Source: Dongia_B sp035539075 (lineage in GTDB: Bacteria > Pseudomonadota > Alphaproteobacteria > Dongiales > Dongiaceae). From it: a DNA stretch of 64,000 bases. Numbering within the stretch: the stretch's first letter is position 1; every line of letters begins with the position of its first letter. Both the position numbers and the translations under genes were made by a program. The notes under the pieces are model-generated. The model was given only the letters and a program-made list of their open reading frames with translations, searched no databases and was not told the origin of the DNA. The stretch lies in assembly GCA_035539075.1 (NCBI GenBank), contig DATLJB010000099.1, positions 1 to 64,000 of the forward strand. The letters run 5' to 3'. Below are positions 15,747 through 24,682 of the stretch, piece by piece.

Positions 15747-15935
15747 TTTACTTGGCGGATATCGGCGCATGATGCCGATTTTCGCGCATCGAAGGATGCG
15801 CAAAATCGGCGGACTGCGCCCAAACTGCGCCCGAGCCTTCTGCTTCGGCCCGGTATTTCGGCCCGATATCCGGCTTCCCGGCGGCAAGCACCGCCCCTGC
15901 GCCAATGGCGCACCCTCGGAAAGGCAGGGCCGCAC

Positions 15936-16127
15936 ATGAATCCGTTACACAAGTTTAAGATCGGCCAGAGCGTGCACTTCGCCGCCGGCCTGCAGCACAC
16001 GCCCAAGGCCCGCGGCTATTATGAAGTCGTCCGTCTCCTGCCGAGCGATACGCGCGACTATCAGTATCGCATCAAGAGCGAGACCGATGGCCATGAACGT
16101 GTCGTGCGCGAAAGCGAACTTTCCTAG
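15936..16127 (+). CDS. Small conserved hypothetical protein
   Basis: The 63-residue product begins MNPLHKFKIGQSVHFAAGLQ and ends with RIKSETDGHERVVRESELS. It reads as a small SH3-like beta barrel (KFKIGQSVHF ... GYYEVVRLLP ... YRIKSE), a layout common in short alphaproteobacterial proteins. GGAAAGG lies 11 bases ahead of the ATG. Function unknown. It is bracketed by the cold-shock terminator and another small gene. Confidence 0.7.
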   Translation: MNPLHKFKIGQSVHFAAGLQHTPKARGYYEVVRLLPSDTRDYQYRIKSETDGHERVVRESELS

Positions 16128-16276
16128 CGCCGGATCGATTTCAGTCGACTGATGACGTGCTTTGACCTGAACCCCGAATCCGTCTCTACTGCATTATGAC
16201 AGAGCCCGCAGATACAGAGCTGCCGCTACGACGGGGCCGATAAATTCAACGGGGCCGATAAAAGGGATAACCGACA

Positions 16277-16486
16277 GTGGCGATGCCTCCGAACTACAAC
16301 ATGCATCGCAACGATCGGCGGCGTGCCAAGCAGGAAAAGAGCGAGCGCAAGCAGCTCGAGCGCCAGGAACGCAGCCTGCAGCGCAAGCTCGACCGCTCAC
16401 GCGGCGACGGTGCCGAAGATCAAGTCCCGGAAGATGTCTCCACCCCCGAAGATATCTCCACTGCCGATGCGCGCAAACCCGACTGA
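16277..16486 (+). CDS. Small highly charged hypothetical protein
   Basis: A 69-residue protein opening MAMPPNYNMHRNDRRRAKQE, followed by a basic helix (KSERKQLERQERSLQRKLDR) and an acidic tail (EDVSTPEDISTADARKPD). The pattern recurs in short proteins of the class, function unknown; the charge separation suggests a nucleic-acid or ribosome contact, which is speculation. GTG at 16,277 or ATG at 16,283 can start it; AAAGGG precedes the GTG by 10 bases. Confidence 0.6.
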   Translation: MAMPPNYNMHRNDRRRAKQEKSERKQLERQERSLQRKLDRSRGDGAEDQVPEDVSTPEDISTADARKPD

Positions 16487-16600
16487 GACGCGCCTGCCTG
16501 GCGCGGCGTGCGGTATCCGCTGCACGGGACCAAGCCCTTTCAAACACAGCCCTCCCGCCGCGACAAGGTCGGCGAGACAGAGCCGGCGCGGAAGCGGTCG

Positions 16601-17254
16601 TCAAACCTGGGCCAGCAATATCTCGGCCAGGGCCTGCGGTTCCAGGCGCGCGATGTTATGCCCGCAATCGAGCGCGATGGTCTGCCATGCCGGGTCGGCG
16701 CTCAGGCGATCATAGAGGTCGCGGAACGGGCTTCCCTCCCAGCCATGGGCGCCGATATAGATCTTTCGCGCAACCTCGCGCCAACGCCCCGACAGGTCGA
16801 TCGCCTGGAGAAAGGTGCCGATCGGATGCGGGCGGCATCGCGGGTCGAGATTGGCCGGCGGGGCGCAGGTCAATCCGTCGGCCGTCGCGCCGGCGATGAA
16901 GGCTTCGCGGAAGCGGGGACTGGTCAGCGACCACACGGACTGGCCGGTCTCAGGCACATAGGCATCGGCATAGACCAGCGCGCTGACTCTCGCGGGTTCG
17001 ATATCGGCGGCGCCGGTGACGACCATGCCGCCGTAAGACTGGCCGACCAGAACGAGATCGCCCGAAACCTTCCTGATCGCCTGGACCGCCTCGCCGATGT
17101 GAAAGGCCAGATTGGCCGCCGGCGCCGGAACCGCGCCCAGGCCGGCAAGTGTCAGAGCCTGAACCTCATGGCCCCGTGCGGTGAGCAGAGGCGCGACCTT
17201 CTCGAAAGTCCAACCGCCCTGCCATCCGCCGGGTATCAGAATGAATGTCGCCAT
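16601..17254 (-). CDS. Alpha/beta hydrolase, EstC/salicylate-esterase type
   Basis: The 217-residue protein has the core of an alpha/beta hydrolase: the oxyanion segment FILIPGGWQGGWTF at the start, the nucleophile elbow VLVGQSYGGMV (Ser near residue 78), and the late CGHNIARL with the catalytic His. The layout is that of the small esterases typified by plant methylesterases and bacterial EstC. The ATG at 17,254 gives the natural N-terminus at the first strand; the open frame upstream lacks a ribosome site. It stands alone on the minus strand. Confidence 0.85.
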   Translation of the reverse strand: MATFILIPGGWQGGWTFEKVAPLLTARGHEVQALTLAGLGAVPAPAANLAFHIGEAVQAIRKVSGDLVLVGQSYGGMVVTGAADIEPARVSALVYADAYVPETGQSVWSLTSPRFREAFIAGATADGLTCAPPANLDPRCRPHPIGTFLQAIDLSGRWREVARKIYIGAHGWEGSPFRDLYDRLSADPAWQTIALDCGHNIARLEPQALAEILLAQV

Positions 17255-17443
17255 CTCGCACCTATGTACAACGCTCCGTTTCGACATATCCTTGGCTGAA
17301 ATGAAACGGCCGGGCAAGGTGCTGGCCGTAGGTAGGGAAGCAGCTGGAGCGATTTAGCAGGCGGTGTTGGTGGCTCACTCATTTTTACACGGCGTTGGTA
17401 TCATAGCAGGGGGCGTAACCAGAGCCGCTGAGGCGGCCAGCTA

Positions 17444-17463
17444 GTAAGCGTCCGGACGCTTAC
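17444..17463. repeat. 20-bp palindrome formed by two abutting IS66 ends
   Basis: The sequence GTAAGCGTCCGGACGCTTAC is a perfect palindrome. Its half, GTAAGCGTCC, equals the IS66-type terminal repeat seen at 340 and 6,983. It marks the left edge of an islet of foreign-looking genes. Confidence 0.85.
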
Positions 17464-17483
17464 ATATCAGGGATAAAGTTTTG

Positions 17484-17867
17484 ATGAGGGCCTCTGACAT
17501 TGACCAAGCGATTAATAATCGCATTAAAAACTGGCAGTATCAGTTGCACGGTGACGCTGTTGGTTTGTGGCAGATTTTGCCTGCGTTGAGGGGTGATTAC
17601 AGGGTTCCGGAGAGTCATATGCAAAAGTATGTCATACAAATAGCCGCTGCACTGCTCCGTTACGGCGCAAAGCCCGTATTCGGTCATCGTCCTGACGACG
17701 GTAACTATAGCTGGCGGCCTACGGACAAATATGGGACTACGATTGAAGAGATGTCGCGTAACATCGCCAGGGAATTCTCTTCAACACATAATAGGCCTTC
17801 TGTAGAAGATATCTGGTTTGCCTTACCCGACATATACGACAGTCCAAGGTTACCTGGTCGCTCTTAG
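17484..17867 (+). CDS. Hypothetical protein, immunity-like, in IS66-bracketed islet
   Basis: The 127-residue product starts with RASDIDQAINNRIKNWQYQL and holds GLWQILPALRGDY, VIQIAAALLRYGAKPVFGHR and PSVEDIWFALPDIY. I recall a family of uncharacterised proteins from polymorphic-toxin loci with the same order of motifs (GLW, YxxxLL..GA.P, DIWFALP), but cannot name it. TTG at 17,481 opens the frame and ATG at 17,484 follows; no strong ribosome site is visible. The gene is AT-rich compared with its neighbours and lies 20 bp from the palindrome. Confidence 0.55.
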   Translation: MRASDIDQAINNRIKNWQYQLHGDAVGLWQILPALRGDYRVPESHMQKYVIQIAAALLRYGAKPVFGHRPDDGNYSWRPTDKYGTTIEEMSRNIAREFSSTHNRPSVEDIWFALPDIYDSPRLPGRS

Positions 17868-17957
17868 TGATAGGCTGCTTCATGCTGAAGCCCTAAAACC
17901 GCGCAATCATAGCAAGGCGGTCGAGACCGGGTGCTAATCCATAATTTGAGGCAGCAG

Positions 17958-18293
17958 ATGAGCAACGTCGGTTCTCTATATCCCACTTATAAAAGCAAGG
18001 TCCGGACAGGGATCATCGTATTCGCGGTGGGCTTCGTTCTTCTCGTCTATGTGCGGCGCTTCTTTCACCAACTCGCAGTGGATATCGGCAACAGCGTTCT
18101 CACCACAGGCCTTTCCGCAACGCTCTTCTTCGCGAGCTGGGGGCTGATACTCGGCTATATCGCGTGGAACTACCGCAATAACCTGAAATATTACCGGCTT
18201 GCGACTGAAGAGAAAATCTCCTTCGGAAGAAACGTCGCTCTGGCGATCCCAGTCGTCGGAAACGCCATGGTTTCGATCAAGCTGGATAAGTGA
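17958..18293 (+). CDS. Small two-helix membrane protein in IS66-bracketed islet
   Basis: The 111-residue product has two membrane segments (TGIIVFAVGFVLLVYVRRF and LSATLFFASWGLILGYIAWN), a short loop and a soluble tail (YYRLATEEKISFGRNVALAI). ATG at 17,958 has GAGG 6 bases ahead; a GTG at 17,931 is a less likely start. Function unknown. It lies 90 bp after the immunity-like gene, and the next palindrome starts 39 bp after its stop. Confidence 0.55.
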   Translation: MSNVGSLYPTYKSKVRTGIIVFAVGFVLLVYVRRFFHQLAVDIGNSVLTTGLSATLFFASWGLILGYIAWNYRNNLKYYRLATEEKISFGRNVALAIPVVGNAMVSIKLDK

Positions 18294-18332
18294 CGCAGGA
18301 AGAAGCGTTTCTGAGAGATCGGCTGATTGCGC

Positions 18333-18352
18333 GTAAGTGTCCGGACGCTTAC
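18333..18352. repeat. Second 20-bp IS66-end palindrome
   Basis: GTAAGTGTCCGGACGCTTAC matches the element at 17,444 with one difference. Together the two copies bracket 909 bp. No matching target-site duplication is visible outside them. Confidence 0.85.
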
Positions 18353-18501
18353 GGCGCGGCTGTTGTCGTCATGTTTACCTTCCCCGCCATCGTCGCCGGC
18401 CTAGCCGGCTTGTTGTATTCGCCGGCCAACGGGCGCAGCATGGGCCGAAGCGATAAACCGGGACAAGCCGGTGCAACCAGAGGGCATCCGGGGAGGAAGA
18501 C

Positions 18502-18711
18502 ATGAAGAAGGCGATCGCCACCGACACCGAGGCCAAGGCCCGCATCCTTGCCGATCTGCGCAAGGTGAAGGGCTGCGAGAAGACCGCCGATATCGAGGTC
18601 GAGCATCGCGGCCAGGGCTGGTTCGTCACCCATGTCCATCCGGGCGAGGCCGAGCTGCCGCGCGACAAGATTTTCGTCGAGGCAAAGAAGATCGCCGCCA
18701 AGCTGAGCTAG
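18502..18711 (+). CDS. Small conserved hypothetical protein
   Basis: A 69-residue protein beginning MKKAIATDTEAKARILADLR, with GGGGAGGAAG ahead of the ATG. The middle reads KTADIEVEHRGQGWFVTHVH, then DKIFVEAKKIAAKLS. It looks like a small alpha/beta protein of the kind found in many alphaproteobacteria, without known function. Confidence 0.65.
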   Translation: MKKAIATDTEAKARILADLRKVKGCEKTADIEVEHRGQGWFVTHVHPGEAELPRDKIFVEAKKIAAKLS

Positions 18712-18732
18712 GCGCGCCCGCCGTCATCGAGG

Positions 18733-18785
18733 CCCGCATTCCGGGCACCCGCATTTCAGGCACCCGCATTCCAGGCGCGCACATC
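18733..18785. repeat. 15-bp tandem repeat
   Basis: Three units of a 15-bp sequence close to CAGGCACCCGCATTC lie between the hypothetical gene at 18,502 and the Ser/Gly-rich gene. Confidence 0.75.
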
Positions 18786-18816
18786 CCCGGCGACTGTCCC
18801 GTCCCCTCGGCTGCCG

Positions 18817-19473
18817 CTAGAGGCTGCCCGGCGTGCCGGCTGAGGAGCCGCCGCCGGCCGGCACGCTGCCGCCGACCGAGCCGCCGGAATTGTTAAGGTG
18901 CGGCGCGCCATTGCCGGTGCCGCTGGGACTGGGCGTGCCGGCCGAGGTATTGCCGATCGTTTGCGGGTTGGTCGAGCTGCCGCTGCTCATGCCGCCGAGG
19001 CTCTCGCTGGAACCGGCCGACGAAGGCCGGCCCATCGAGCTGCTGCCCGATGAGAGGCCGCCCAGCGGCGTGACGCCGGTCGTCGCGTTGCTGCCGAAGG
19101 ATTCACCGCTGCTGGTCGCCGGGGCACCACCCTTCACGCCGGTGCGGCCGAACTGCTTGTTCTCGATCGCATCGGCGCGGATCTTCGCCTCGCAATCGGG
19201 CTTGCCGTGGAAGGCGCAAGCGGAACTGGGCGGGAAGGTCAGCGGCGGGGTCGGCTTCTTATCCGGCGCCGGCACCTCGCCATTGGGACCCTGCACGGCG
19301 GTCGGAGTGGTGTTCTGCGCCTGGGCCGCCGGAACAGAGGCCAAACCCAGCGCCGCCACGAGAAGCGGGCCGGCAAGCAGCGACGCGGCACGGAACGGCG
19401 CAGCATACGGTGGTGTGGCATCCCGTGATGCGGTGGTCGAACGGGCGGGGGAAAGGCGGGTTGTCTGTTTCAT
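18817..19473 (-). CDS. Exported Ser/Gly-rich low-complexity protein
   Basis: The 218-residue product begins MKQTTRLSPARSTTASRDAT and has a signal segment near residues 28-52 (AASLLAGPLLVAALGLASVP, cut before QNTTPTAV). Then follows PPSSACAFHGKPDCEAKIRA with two cysteines, and a long Ser/Gly/Thr tail (SSGSSSMGRPSSAGSSESLG). No enzymatic motif. It is a likely secreted or envelope protein. ATG at 19,473 has GGAG 11 bases ahead. Confidence 0.6.
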   Translation of the reverse strand: MKQTTRLSPARSTTASRDATPPYAAPFRAASLLAGPLLVAALGLASVPAAQAQNTTPTAVQGPNGEVPAPDKKPTPPLTFPPSSACAFHGKPDCEAKIRADAIENKQFGRTGVKGGAPATSSGESFGSNATTGVTPLGGLSSGSSSMGRPSSAGSSESLGGMSSGSSTNPQTIGNTSAGTPSPSGTGNGAPHLNNSGGSVGGSVPAGGGSSAGTPGSL

Positions 19474-19682
19474 CTGATCTTGCTCCTGCAAAACATCGCC
19501 GGCCGGCGCCGACATCGTTCATGAACCCGCTCGGCCACTGCCCCTGTTACATCGCGGAACCGCAGCGCCTGGAACGCGGCGCGTGCATAGCCGGGAGAGT
19601 CCGGTCATGGGATGGCAATCGAAAGTGGCGGCCGATGTTCCATCGCCAAAAAGTGAGCCGCTTCACCATTTGGTGTGAGCCG

Positions 19683-19745
19683 CCGCCCTTGGGAGCCGCC
19701 GCCCTGGGAGCCGCCGCTCGGGGAGCCGTCGCCCTGGGAGCTACC
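19683..19745. repeat. 15-bp tandem repeat upstream of methyltransferase-like gene
   Basis: Four units close to GAGCCGCCGCCCTGG run in tandem, followed by a degenerate unit. They lie between two genes, not in frame with either. Confidence 0.8.
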
Positions 19746-19887
19746 TGCGGGCCGTTTCGCCCCGTAAGCAAGCCCGGGAAACCAAGGCCTGGCGCGGCGC
19801 GATGTTGCGTCTTGCCTCGGCAGGCCGGAGATGCGACACCTGCGATGACCCGGAAGGATGACGCGCGGGAAGGCGAGGGGGAACGGG

Positions 19888-20784
19888 ATGGCGCCGAGCG
19901 AGACGATCACCAAGGTGAAGAAGAAATACGAGGCCGCCTGGGGCAGCTATCTCGCGGTCGCCGAGCAGGTGGCGCGCGAGGAGGGGCAGAACCTGGCGCG
20001 CCTTCTCGGCCGCTGCCTGCATGCCCGTGGCGTGCATGCGCATAAGGACTGGCGCGGCTACCTGCCGCAAATGGGCGGCTTCGACCTGTCGCCGCGCGTG
20101 CCGGGCGTTTCGCAGATCGCCTATTATACCTCGGTGGTGGTGGAACTGCTGCGCCAATACGTGCCGGCGGATGCCCAGCGCATTGTCGAGATGGGTTCCG
20201 GCTGGGGCGCCATCATCTCCAGCTTCTGGCTGGCGGGCGGGCCGCGCGACGCCGCCTATTACGCGCTGGAATACACCGATAACGGCCAGGCCATCACCAG
20301 GCTGCTGGCGGGTGCGGAGCCGCGCTTCCATCTGACCTGCCTGCCCTTCGACTATTACGATGCCGATTTCAGCCGGCTTGACGGCGCCGCTGCTGCTGCT
20401 GCCGGCGCGCCGCCGAAGACCGTGCTCTACAGCATCTTCTCAATCGAGCAGATCACCGAACTGCCGGACAGCCTGATCGAGCGCATGCTGGCGGTGCCCG
20501 GTTTCGATCGCGCCATTCACATCGAGCCGGTCGGCTGGCAGTTCCGCCGCAACGGCCTTGGCGCCCGCATCGACGCGCTGCTGGAGCGTCTCGGCATTCC
20601 GGCGCTGACGCGCCGCACGGCGACGGCGCGGCGCTGCCGCAAGACCGGCTTCAACCGCAACCTGGTCGAGCTGCTGCGCCGCCATGAGGCGGCGGGGCGT
20701 ATCGTCATCGAGGCGATCGATATCGATATCGTCAGCCCGCATCCCGGCAATGCCGGCACGCTGATCGTCTGGCGCAAGGCCTGA
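19888..20784 (+). CDS. SAM-methyltransferase-like protein
   Basis: The 298-residue product begins MAPSETITKVKKKYEAAWGS. The segment RIVEMGSGWGAIISSFWL near residue 105 has the E-x-G-x-G-x-G motif I of Rossmann methyltransferases. An acidic strand follows (AAYYALEYTDNGQAITRLL), later LYSIFSIEQITELPDSLI and HIEPVGWQFRRNG. Ribosome site GAGGGGGAAC precedes the ATG at 19,888; the frame upstream has no such site. A run of alanines (AAAAAAGA) near residue 171 looks like a slippage insertion. Substrate unknown. Confidence 0.6.
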   Translation: MAPSETITKVKKKYEAAWGSYLAVAEQVAREEGQNLARLLGRCLHARGVHAHKDWRGYLPQMGGFDLSPRVPGVSQIAYYTSVVVELLRQYVPADAQRIVEMGSGWGAIISSFWLAGGPRDAAYYALEYTDNGQAITRLLAGAEPRFHLTCLPFDYYDADFSRLDGAAAAAAGAPPKTVLYSIFSIEQITELPDSLIERMLAVPGFDRAIHIEPVGWQFRRNGLGARIDALLERLGIPALTRRTATARRCRKTGFNRNLVELLRRHEAAGRIVIEAIDIDIVSPHPGNAGTLIVWRKA

Positions 20785-20817
20785 CGGCCGGGGAAGGACG
20801 AGCAGGGAAGGGATGAG

Positions 20818-20866
20818 GCGTGACGGGACGAGTCGTGACGGGACGAGGCGTGACGGGACGAGGCGG
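20818..20866. repeat. 15-bp tandem repeat
   Basis: Three near-identical units of GTGACGGGACGAGGC follow the stop of the methyltransferase-like gene. Confidence 0.9.
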
Positions 20867-20880
20867 GCGAGGGCCGGCCG

Positions 20881-21276
20881 CTATTGCCGGCAGTCGGTGA
20901 GCTGCTTCTCCTCGATCGAGAAGACCTTGCCTTCGGTGATATCGACATTCTTGACCGTGCATTGCCGGCCGGCGGTATCGCCCAGCTTCACATCATAGCG
21001 GCCGGATTTGACGCCGGAGATCTTCAGCCGCTCATCGGAATCGACCGATTTGTCGTTATCGGCGAGGCAGAGATTCTCGCCATAGGCGGAGCTGCCGGCA
21101 GGGGCGAGCTGCAGCAGGTTGACGGTATTCTTGGTGAGGTTCCAGAACCGGGTGCCGGAAGCCGCCAGGGCCGACTGGCTGACACAGAGACCGGCAAGCA
21201 GCAAGCCGGCAAGCGCCAGGCCGCCCACCCATACAAATCTGTTCGCACCAAATCTGTTCTCACCGACACCGCGCAT
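20881..21276 (-). CDS. Conserved exported hypothetical protein
   Basis: The 131-residue product has a short N-terminal extension with a repeated GxNRF (GENRF, GANRF), then a signal peptide (VGGLALAGLLLAGLCVSQSA). The mature part reads GTRFWNLTKNTVNLLQLAPA, AYGENLCLADNDKSVDSDER, GRYDVKLGDTAGRQCTVKNV and ends EEKQLTDCRQ. The three cysteines fit a disulfide. I recognise this as a recurrent uncharacterised family in alphaproteobacteria. The start at 21,276 is preferred because the upstream part reads like untranslated sequence. Confidence 0.65.
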   Translation of the reverse strand: MRGVGENRFGANRFVWVGGLALAGLLLAGLCVSQSALAASGTRFWNLTKNTVNLLQLAPAGSSAYGENLCLADNDKSVDSDERLKISGVKSGRYDVKLGDTAGRQCTVKNVDITEGKVFSIEEKQLTDCRQ

Positions 21277-21522
21277 TCTGTCCTCCCCGGATAGCCCCTG
21301 ATTGCAGCGCGCCTTGAGCCGGCGCAATGACGGATGGCGGCACCATTCTAGCCGCGGCGAAGGTGCCGGCCGATGCTACTTTGGTCTAGAGTCGGATCGC
21401 TTTGGCCCCAATCCCGACGGCTGCGACCCGAAGCGTAATCCGGCTTCCTTCAATATGATAGTGCGCGATCGTCGGCAGGAAGCCGCCGGGGATGAAAGCC
21501 ATCCCCGGCGTTCCGGCGCCGC

Positions 21523-22083
21523 TCAGAAGCCGGCGGCGCGGCGCAGGGTATAGGTGCCGGCCGTTTCGCGGAGGCAGCGCCGATAGAGCATGACGAGGCC
21601 GGTGGCGATGCTGAGGAGATCGGCGATGAGGCCCGGCATGGAAGCGACCAGGATGTCATGCGCGACCCAGAAGGGCATCGCCATCAGCATCAGCAGGCGC
21701 AGCGGAAATTCGCCGCGCTGCATGCGGCCGAAGGTCGAGAACATGGCCGCCATGCCGGCGAGGAGAGACGGGGTGCCCGCCCAGGTGGCGGCGACCATGG
21801 CGGCCAGCACCGGCATCAGCGCGTAATAGACCCAGCGATAGCGCGCCGCCGCGATATGCAATGCGATCACCGTCTGCAGCGCGAGGACGAGGTTCATCGC
21901 CGCGGCGGTCCAATTCTGCAGAAGGCCGTAATGCAGGATGAAGGCGAAATTGTTGCAGATATAAATCAGCAGCATGGCTTGGCGTGAACGGAACAGGGGA
22001 AAGACGGCGAGGCAGAACATGCCAAGCAAGCCGGCGGCGCAGGCCGCGGGATGGGCCGAGATGGTCACGAACATGCGTTCCAT
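21523..22083 (-). CDS. YgjV-family inner-membrane protein
   Basis: The 186-residue product has about five membrane segments (CAAGLLGMFCLAVFPLF, LLIYICNNFAFILHYGLL, MNLVLALQTVIALHIA and two more). The pair of short helical turns and the ILHYxLL pattern match the YgjV/Imp family of bacterial inner-membrane proteins of unknown function. AGGAG lies 6 bases before the ATG at 22,083. It is not linked to another gene on its strand. Confidence 0.75.
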   Translation of the reverse strand: MERMFVTISAHPAACAAGLLGMFCLAVFPLFRSRQAMLLIYICNNFAFILHYGLLQNWTAAAMNLVLALQTVIALHIAAARYRWVYYALMPVLAAMVAATWAGTPSLLAGMAAMFSTFGRMQRGEFPLRLLMLMAMPFWVAHDILVASMPGLIADLLSIATGLVMLYRRCLRETAGTYTLRRAAGF

Positions 22084-22535
22084 TTAATTCTCCTAGCTTT
22101 AAGCGTCGTCACGGGATGGCGTGACGGGCGCGTACCGGTCCTCGCGTCGATGGGATGGATCGACGGGACGGGCCGGGGCAGCCAAGCTAGGTGCCGCTTC
22201 GCTACGCCGCGGTTTCAGACCGCGATGAAGAGGTTACGGCGGTAACCATATCCATGGATGTCGCGGTATTGCCGATAAGGCCTTGAAATTATGTCGCGCT
22301 TAAAATTCCGACGGTTTCGTTGGGATTGTTGTGACAATCGGCGGGCGGGCATAACTTCGATGACGAACGCCAGTGCCGATATCCTTGAGGAGACATGCCG
22401 TTGCCCATCGCTCATCGGCCGGCGCCGATATGATAAATTCCGATGGAAGAAACGAGTCCATGGAAGGTTGGCTCATGAACCCTGCCAAGGCTGCGGACGA
22501 GACAACAGGAAAGAGACAACGGGAAAGGAAACGTT
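22084..22535. other. Intergenic region between divergent genes
   Basis: No gene is seen. The 3' end supplies the ribosome site (GGGAAAGGAAACGTT) of the decarboxylase gene. Divergent promoters must lie here, but none is clear by eye. Confidence 0.5.
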
Positions 22536-23918
22536 ATGAGCGGGCTGCAGATTTCCGACCGCGACTTATCTCGGTTGGTGGATGAAGCGGCGGACATCGC
22601 CAAAGCCTATTGGGCGTCGTTGCCGCAGCGTCCAACCTATCCGAAGACAAGTGGCAAACAAACGACAGAGCTCTTTTCCCGGCCCTGGGCCGAGGAGGGG
22701 CGGGGACGAGAGGTCCTGCATGACTTCGATCAAATCACCGAACATGTGCGCCCTTCGACCGGCGGCTTCTTCGGCTATGTCGCCGGTTCCGGCGAGCCGG
22801 TCGGCGCGGTCGGCGACTGGCTCGCGGCCGTCCTCAACCAGAATGTGACGGCGTGGCGGTCGGCACCGGCGGCGATAACCATAGAGCGTATCGTCGTTGG
22901 ATGGCTTGCGGAGGCCATCGGCTGCGCCGGTTTCACCGGGAGCCTGTGCGGTGGCGGCTCTTCCGCCAACCTGATGGGGCTGGCGATGGCGCGTGAGGCA
23001 AAGGCGCCTGCCAACGAAACAGGAGCGCTCGGCACGGCAGTCGTCTATGCCTCCGAACAGGTCCATATGTCCATTCCAAAGGCGACAGCCCTCCTTGGCA
23101 TCGGCAAGAAAAATCTGCGCCTGATCCCCGTTGACGAACACTTCAGGATGCGCTCCGACGCCCTTGAAGCCGCGATTCGCGCCGACCGCGCGGCTGGGAA
23201 AACCCCGATTGCTGTCGTCGCCACGATAGGAACGGTTGTCTCCGGTGCGCTCGATCCGCTGGACGAGATTTCCGCAATCTGCCGGCGGGAGGGACTCTGG
23301 CTGCATATCGACGGCGCCTATGGCGCGTTGGCGGCGCTTGCCATGGCAGAGACGTTTCCCCAATTGTCTCTGGCGGATTCTCTGTCGCTGGATGCCCATA
23401 AATGGCTCTATCAGCCCATCGATTGTGGCTGCCTGCTCTATCGTCACCCGGATATCGCGCGCATGACCTTCGCCAACAGTGACGACTATGTGCGAATATT
23501 CAGCGACGACCAGGTGGAATCCTTCGCCTTCTTCGAGGAATCGCTTGAGCTGTCCCGGCGCTTCCGGGCCCTGAAGCTCTGGCTGTCATTGCAATATCAC
23601 GGTCGCAAGGCCTTCCGCGAGGCCATCGCCGCCGATATCAGGCATGCCCAGTTGCTGGCGGAGGCGATCAGGTCACATCCAGACCTGGAACTGTTGGCGC
23701 CTGTCCCGCTCAGCGCCGTCTGCTTCCGCCACCGGAGGAAGGACAACGAGACCCTTCTGAGACGCGTTATAAGCCGGGGGCGCGTCTACCTTTCCAATGC
23801 GACGGTTCACGGCAAGTTTGCCTTGCGCGCCTGCTTCGTCAATCACCGGACGACCGATGACGATGTGCGCGCCATCGTGTCGGAGGTGATTGCGGCGGCC
23901 GATGAGCTGAACGCGTGA
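22536..23918 (+). CDS. Pyridoxal-phosphate-dependent group II decarboxylase
   Basis: The 460-residue product belongs to the glutamate/aromatic-amino-acid decarboxylase group. It has HVRPSTGGFFGYVAGSGEPV near residue 70, GSLCGGGSSANLMGLAMARE near 140, the LHIDGAYGALAALAMAE strand with the PLP-contacting Asp, and SLDAHKWLYQPIDCGCLLYR with the Schiff-base Lys near residue 288. The enzyme would convert an L-amino acid, probably aromatic, to its amine in the cytoplasm. Length is normal for the family. The substrate cannot be fixed from motifs alone. There is no cotranscribed transporter. Confidence 0.9.
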   Translation: MSGLQISDRDLSRLVDEAADIAKAYWASLPQRPTYPKTSGKQTTELFSRPWAEEGRGREVLHDFDQITEHVRPSTGGFFGYVAGSGEPVGAVGDWLAAVLNQNVTAWRSAPAAITIERIVVGWLAEAIGCAGFTGSLCGGGSSANLMGLAMAREAKAPANETGALGTAVVYASEQVHMSIPKATALLGIGKKNLRLIPVDEHFRMRSDALEAAIRADRAAGKTPIAVVATIGTVVSGALDPLDEISAICRREGLWLHIDGAYGALAALAMAETFPQLSLADSLSLDAHKWLYQPIDCGCLLYRHPDIARMTFANSDDYVRIFSDDQVESFAFFEESLELSRRFRALKLWLSLQYHGRKAFREAIAADIRHAQLLAEAIRSHPDLELLAPVPLSAVCFRHRRKDNETLLRRVISRGRVYLSNATVHGKFALRACFVNHRTTDDDVRAIVSEVIAAADELNA

Positions 23919-24126
23919 GCCCGCAACATGCGTTGGCCGGACCGAAAGCGACGCGCACCCGATGACCCTTTCCGCTCTCGCCTCCGCCGCTTAGAATGAC
24001 GCGTGCCGGGTTAGCGGCTCACGCGATGCGAGGCGCCGGCCATTGGCGCCTTCGCCGCGCGAGCAGGGCGGCGGGGGACTCGATGGAAGTGAAGAGGGAC
24101 GGTGTGATGATGGGAATTGAGATGCC

Positions 24127-24672
24127 ATGAATGATTTCGCGACACCGGATCAGGGCCGGCATTATCTGCGGATGACGACGACTGATTTCCTGGATCGCTG
24201 TGCGCCGCGCATCGCTTCCTTCTATCGCTTCTGGGATAGCAAACGGCAGGGCAGGCGAATGCCGCGGCGGGAGGATTTCGATCCGCTGGAGATGCGCGAA
24301 TGGCTGCCGGGAATCGTGCTGGTGGATGTGCAGCATGAGCCGCGGCGCCTGACCTATCGCCTGGTCGGCACCCGTTCGGTCGAATTGAAGCAGCGCGATG
24401 TCACCGGGCTGACGGTGGAGGAGGGCTATCACGGTTCCTCGCTGGAGGCGATCCTGGAGAATTACCGACTGGTGATCGATGAGCGCGGCCTGGTCTATGA
24501 CTGGGAAGCGGCGGTCTCGCGAAGCGGCTACCTGCAGGATGTGGAGACGCTGATGCTGCCGCTTTCCAATGATGACGCGACGGTGAACATCGTGATGGTC
24601 TATTTCGAGCTCGGCGGCTATCTGCCGGCGGCCCAAGATGCGGCGGATGACGTGCCGCCGGCAGTGACATGA
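24127..24672 (+). CDS. PAS_5-family protein
   Basis: The 181-residue protein has the PAS_5 layout common in Rhodospirillales: FYRFWDSKRQGRRMPRREDF, then PLEMREWLPGIVLVDVQHEP, then a PAS-like strand with RRLTYRLVGTRSVELKQRDV and GLTVEEGYHGSS. The segment around LMLPLSNDDATVNIVMVYFE closes the domain. It has no output domain, so it may be a small sensor or an interaction module. It is followed 10 bp later by the SRPBCC gene, so the two are likely cotranscribed. Confidence 0.75.
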   Translation: MNDFATPDQGRHYLRMTTTDFLDRCAPRIASFYRFWDSKRQGRRMPRREDFDPLEMREWLPGIVLVDVQHEPRRLTYRLVGTRSVELKQRDVTGLTVEEGYHGSSLEAILENYRLVIDERGLVYDWEAAVSRSGYLQDVETLMLPLSNDDATVNIVMVYFELGGYLPAAQDAADDVPPAVT

Positions 24673-24682
24673 AGGCGGCGAC

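Noticed and set aside
18290..18505. Plus-strand frame across the second palindrome
   Set aside because: It overlaps the end of the membrane gene by 4 bp, runs through the palindrome, and has no ribosome site or recognisable content.
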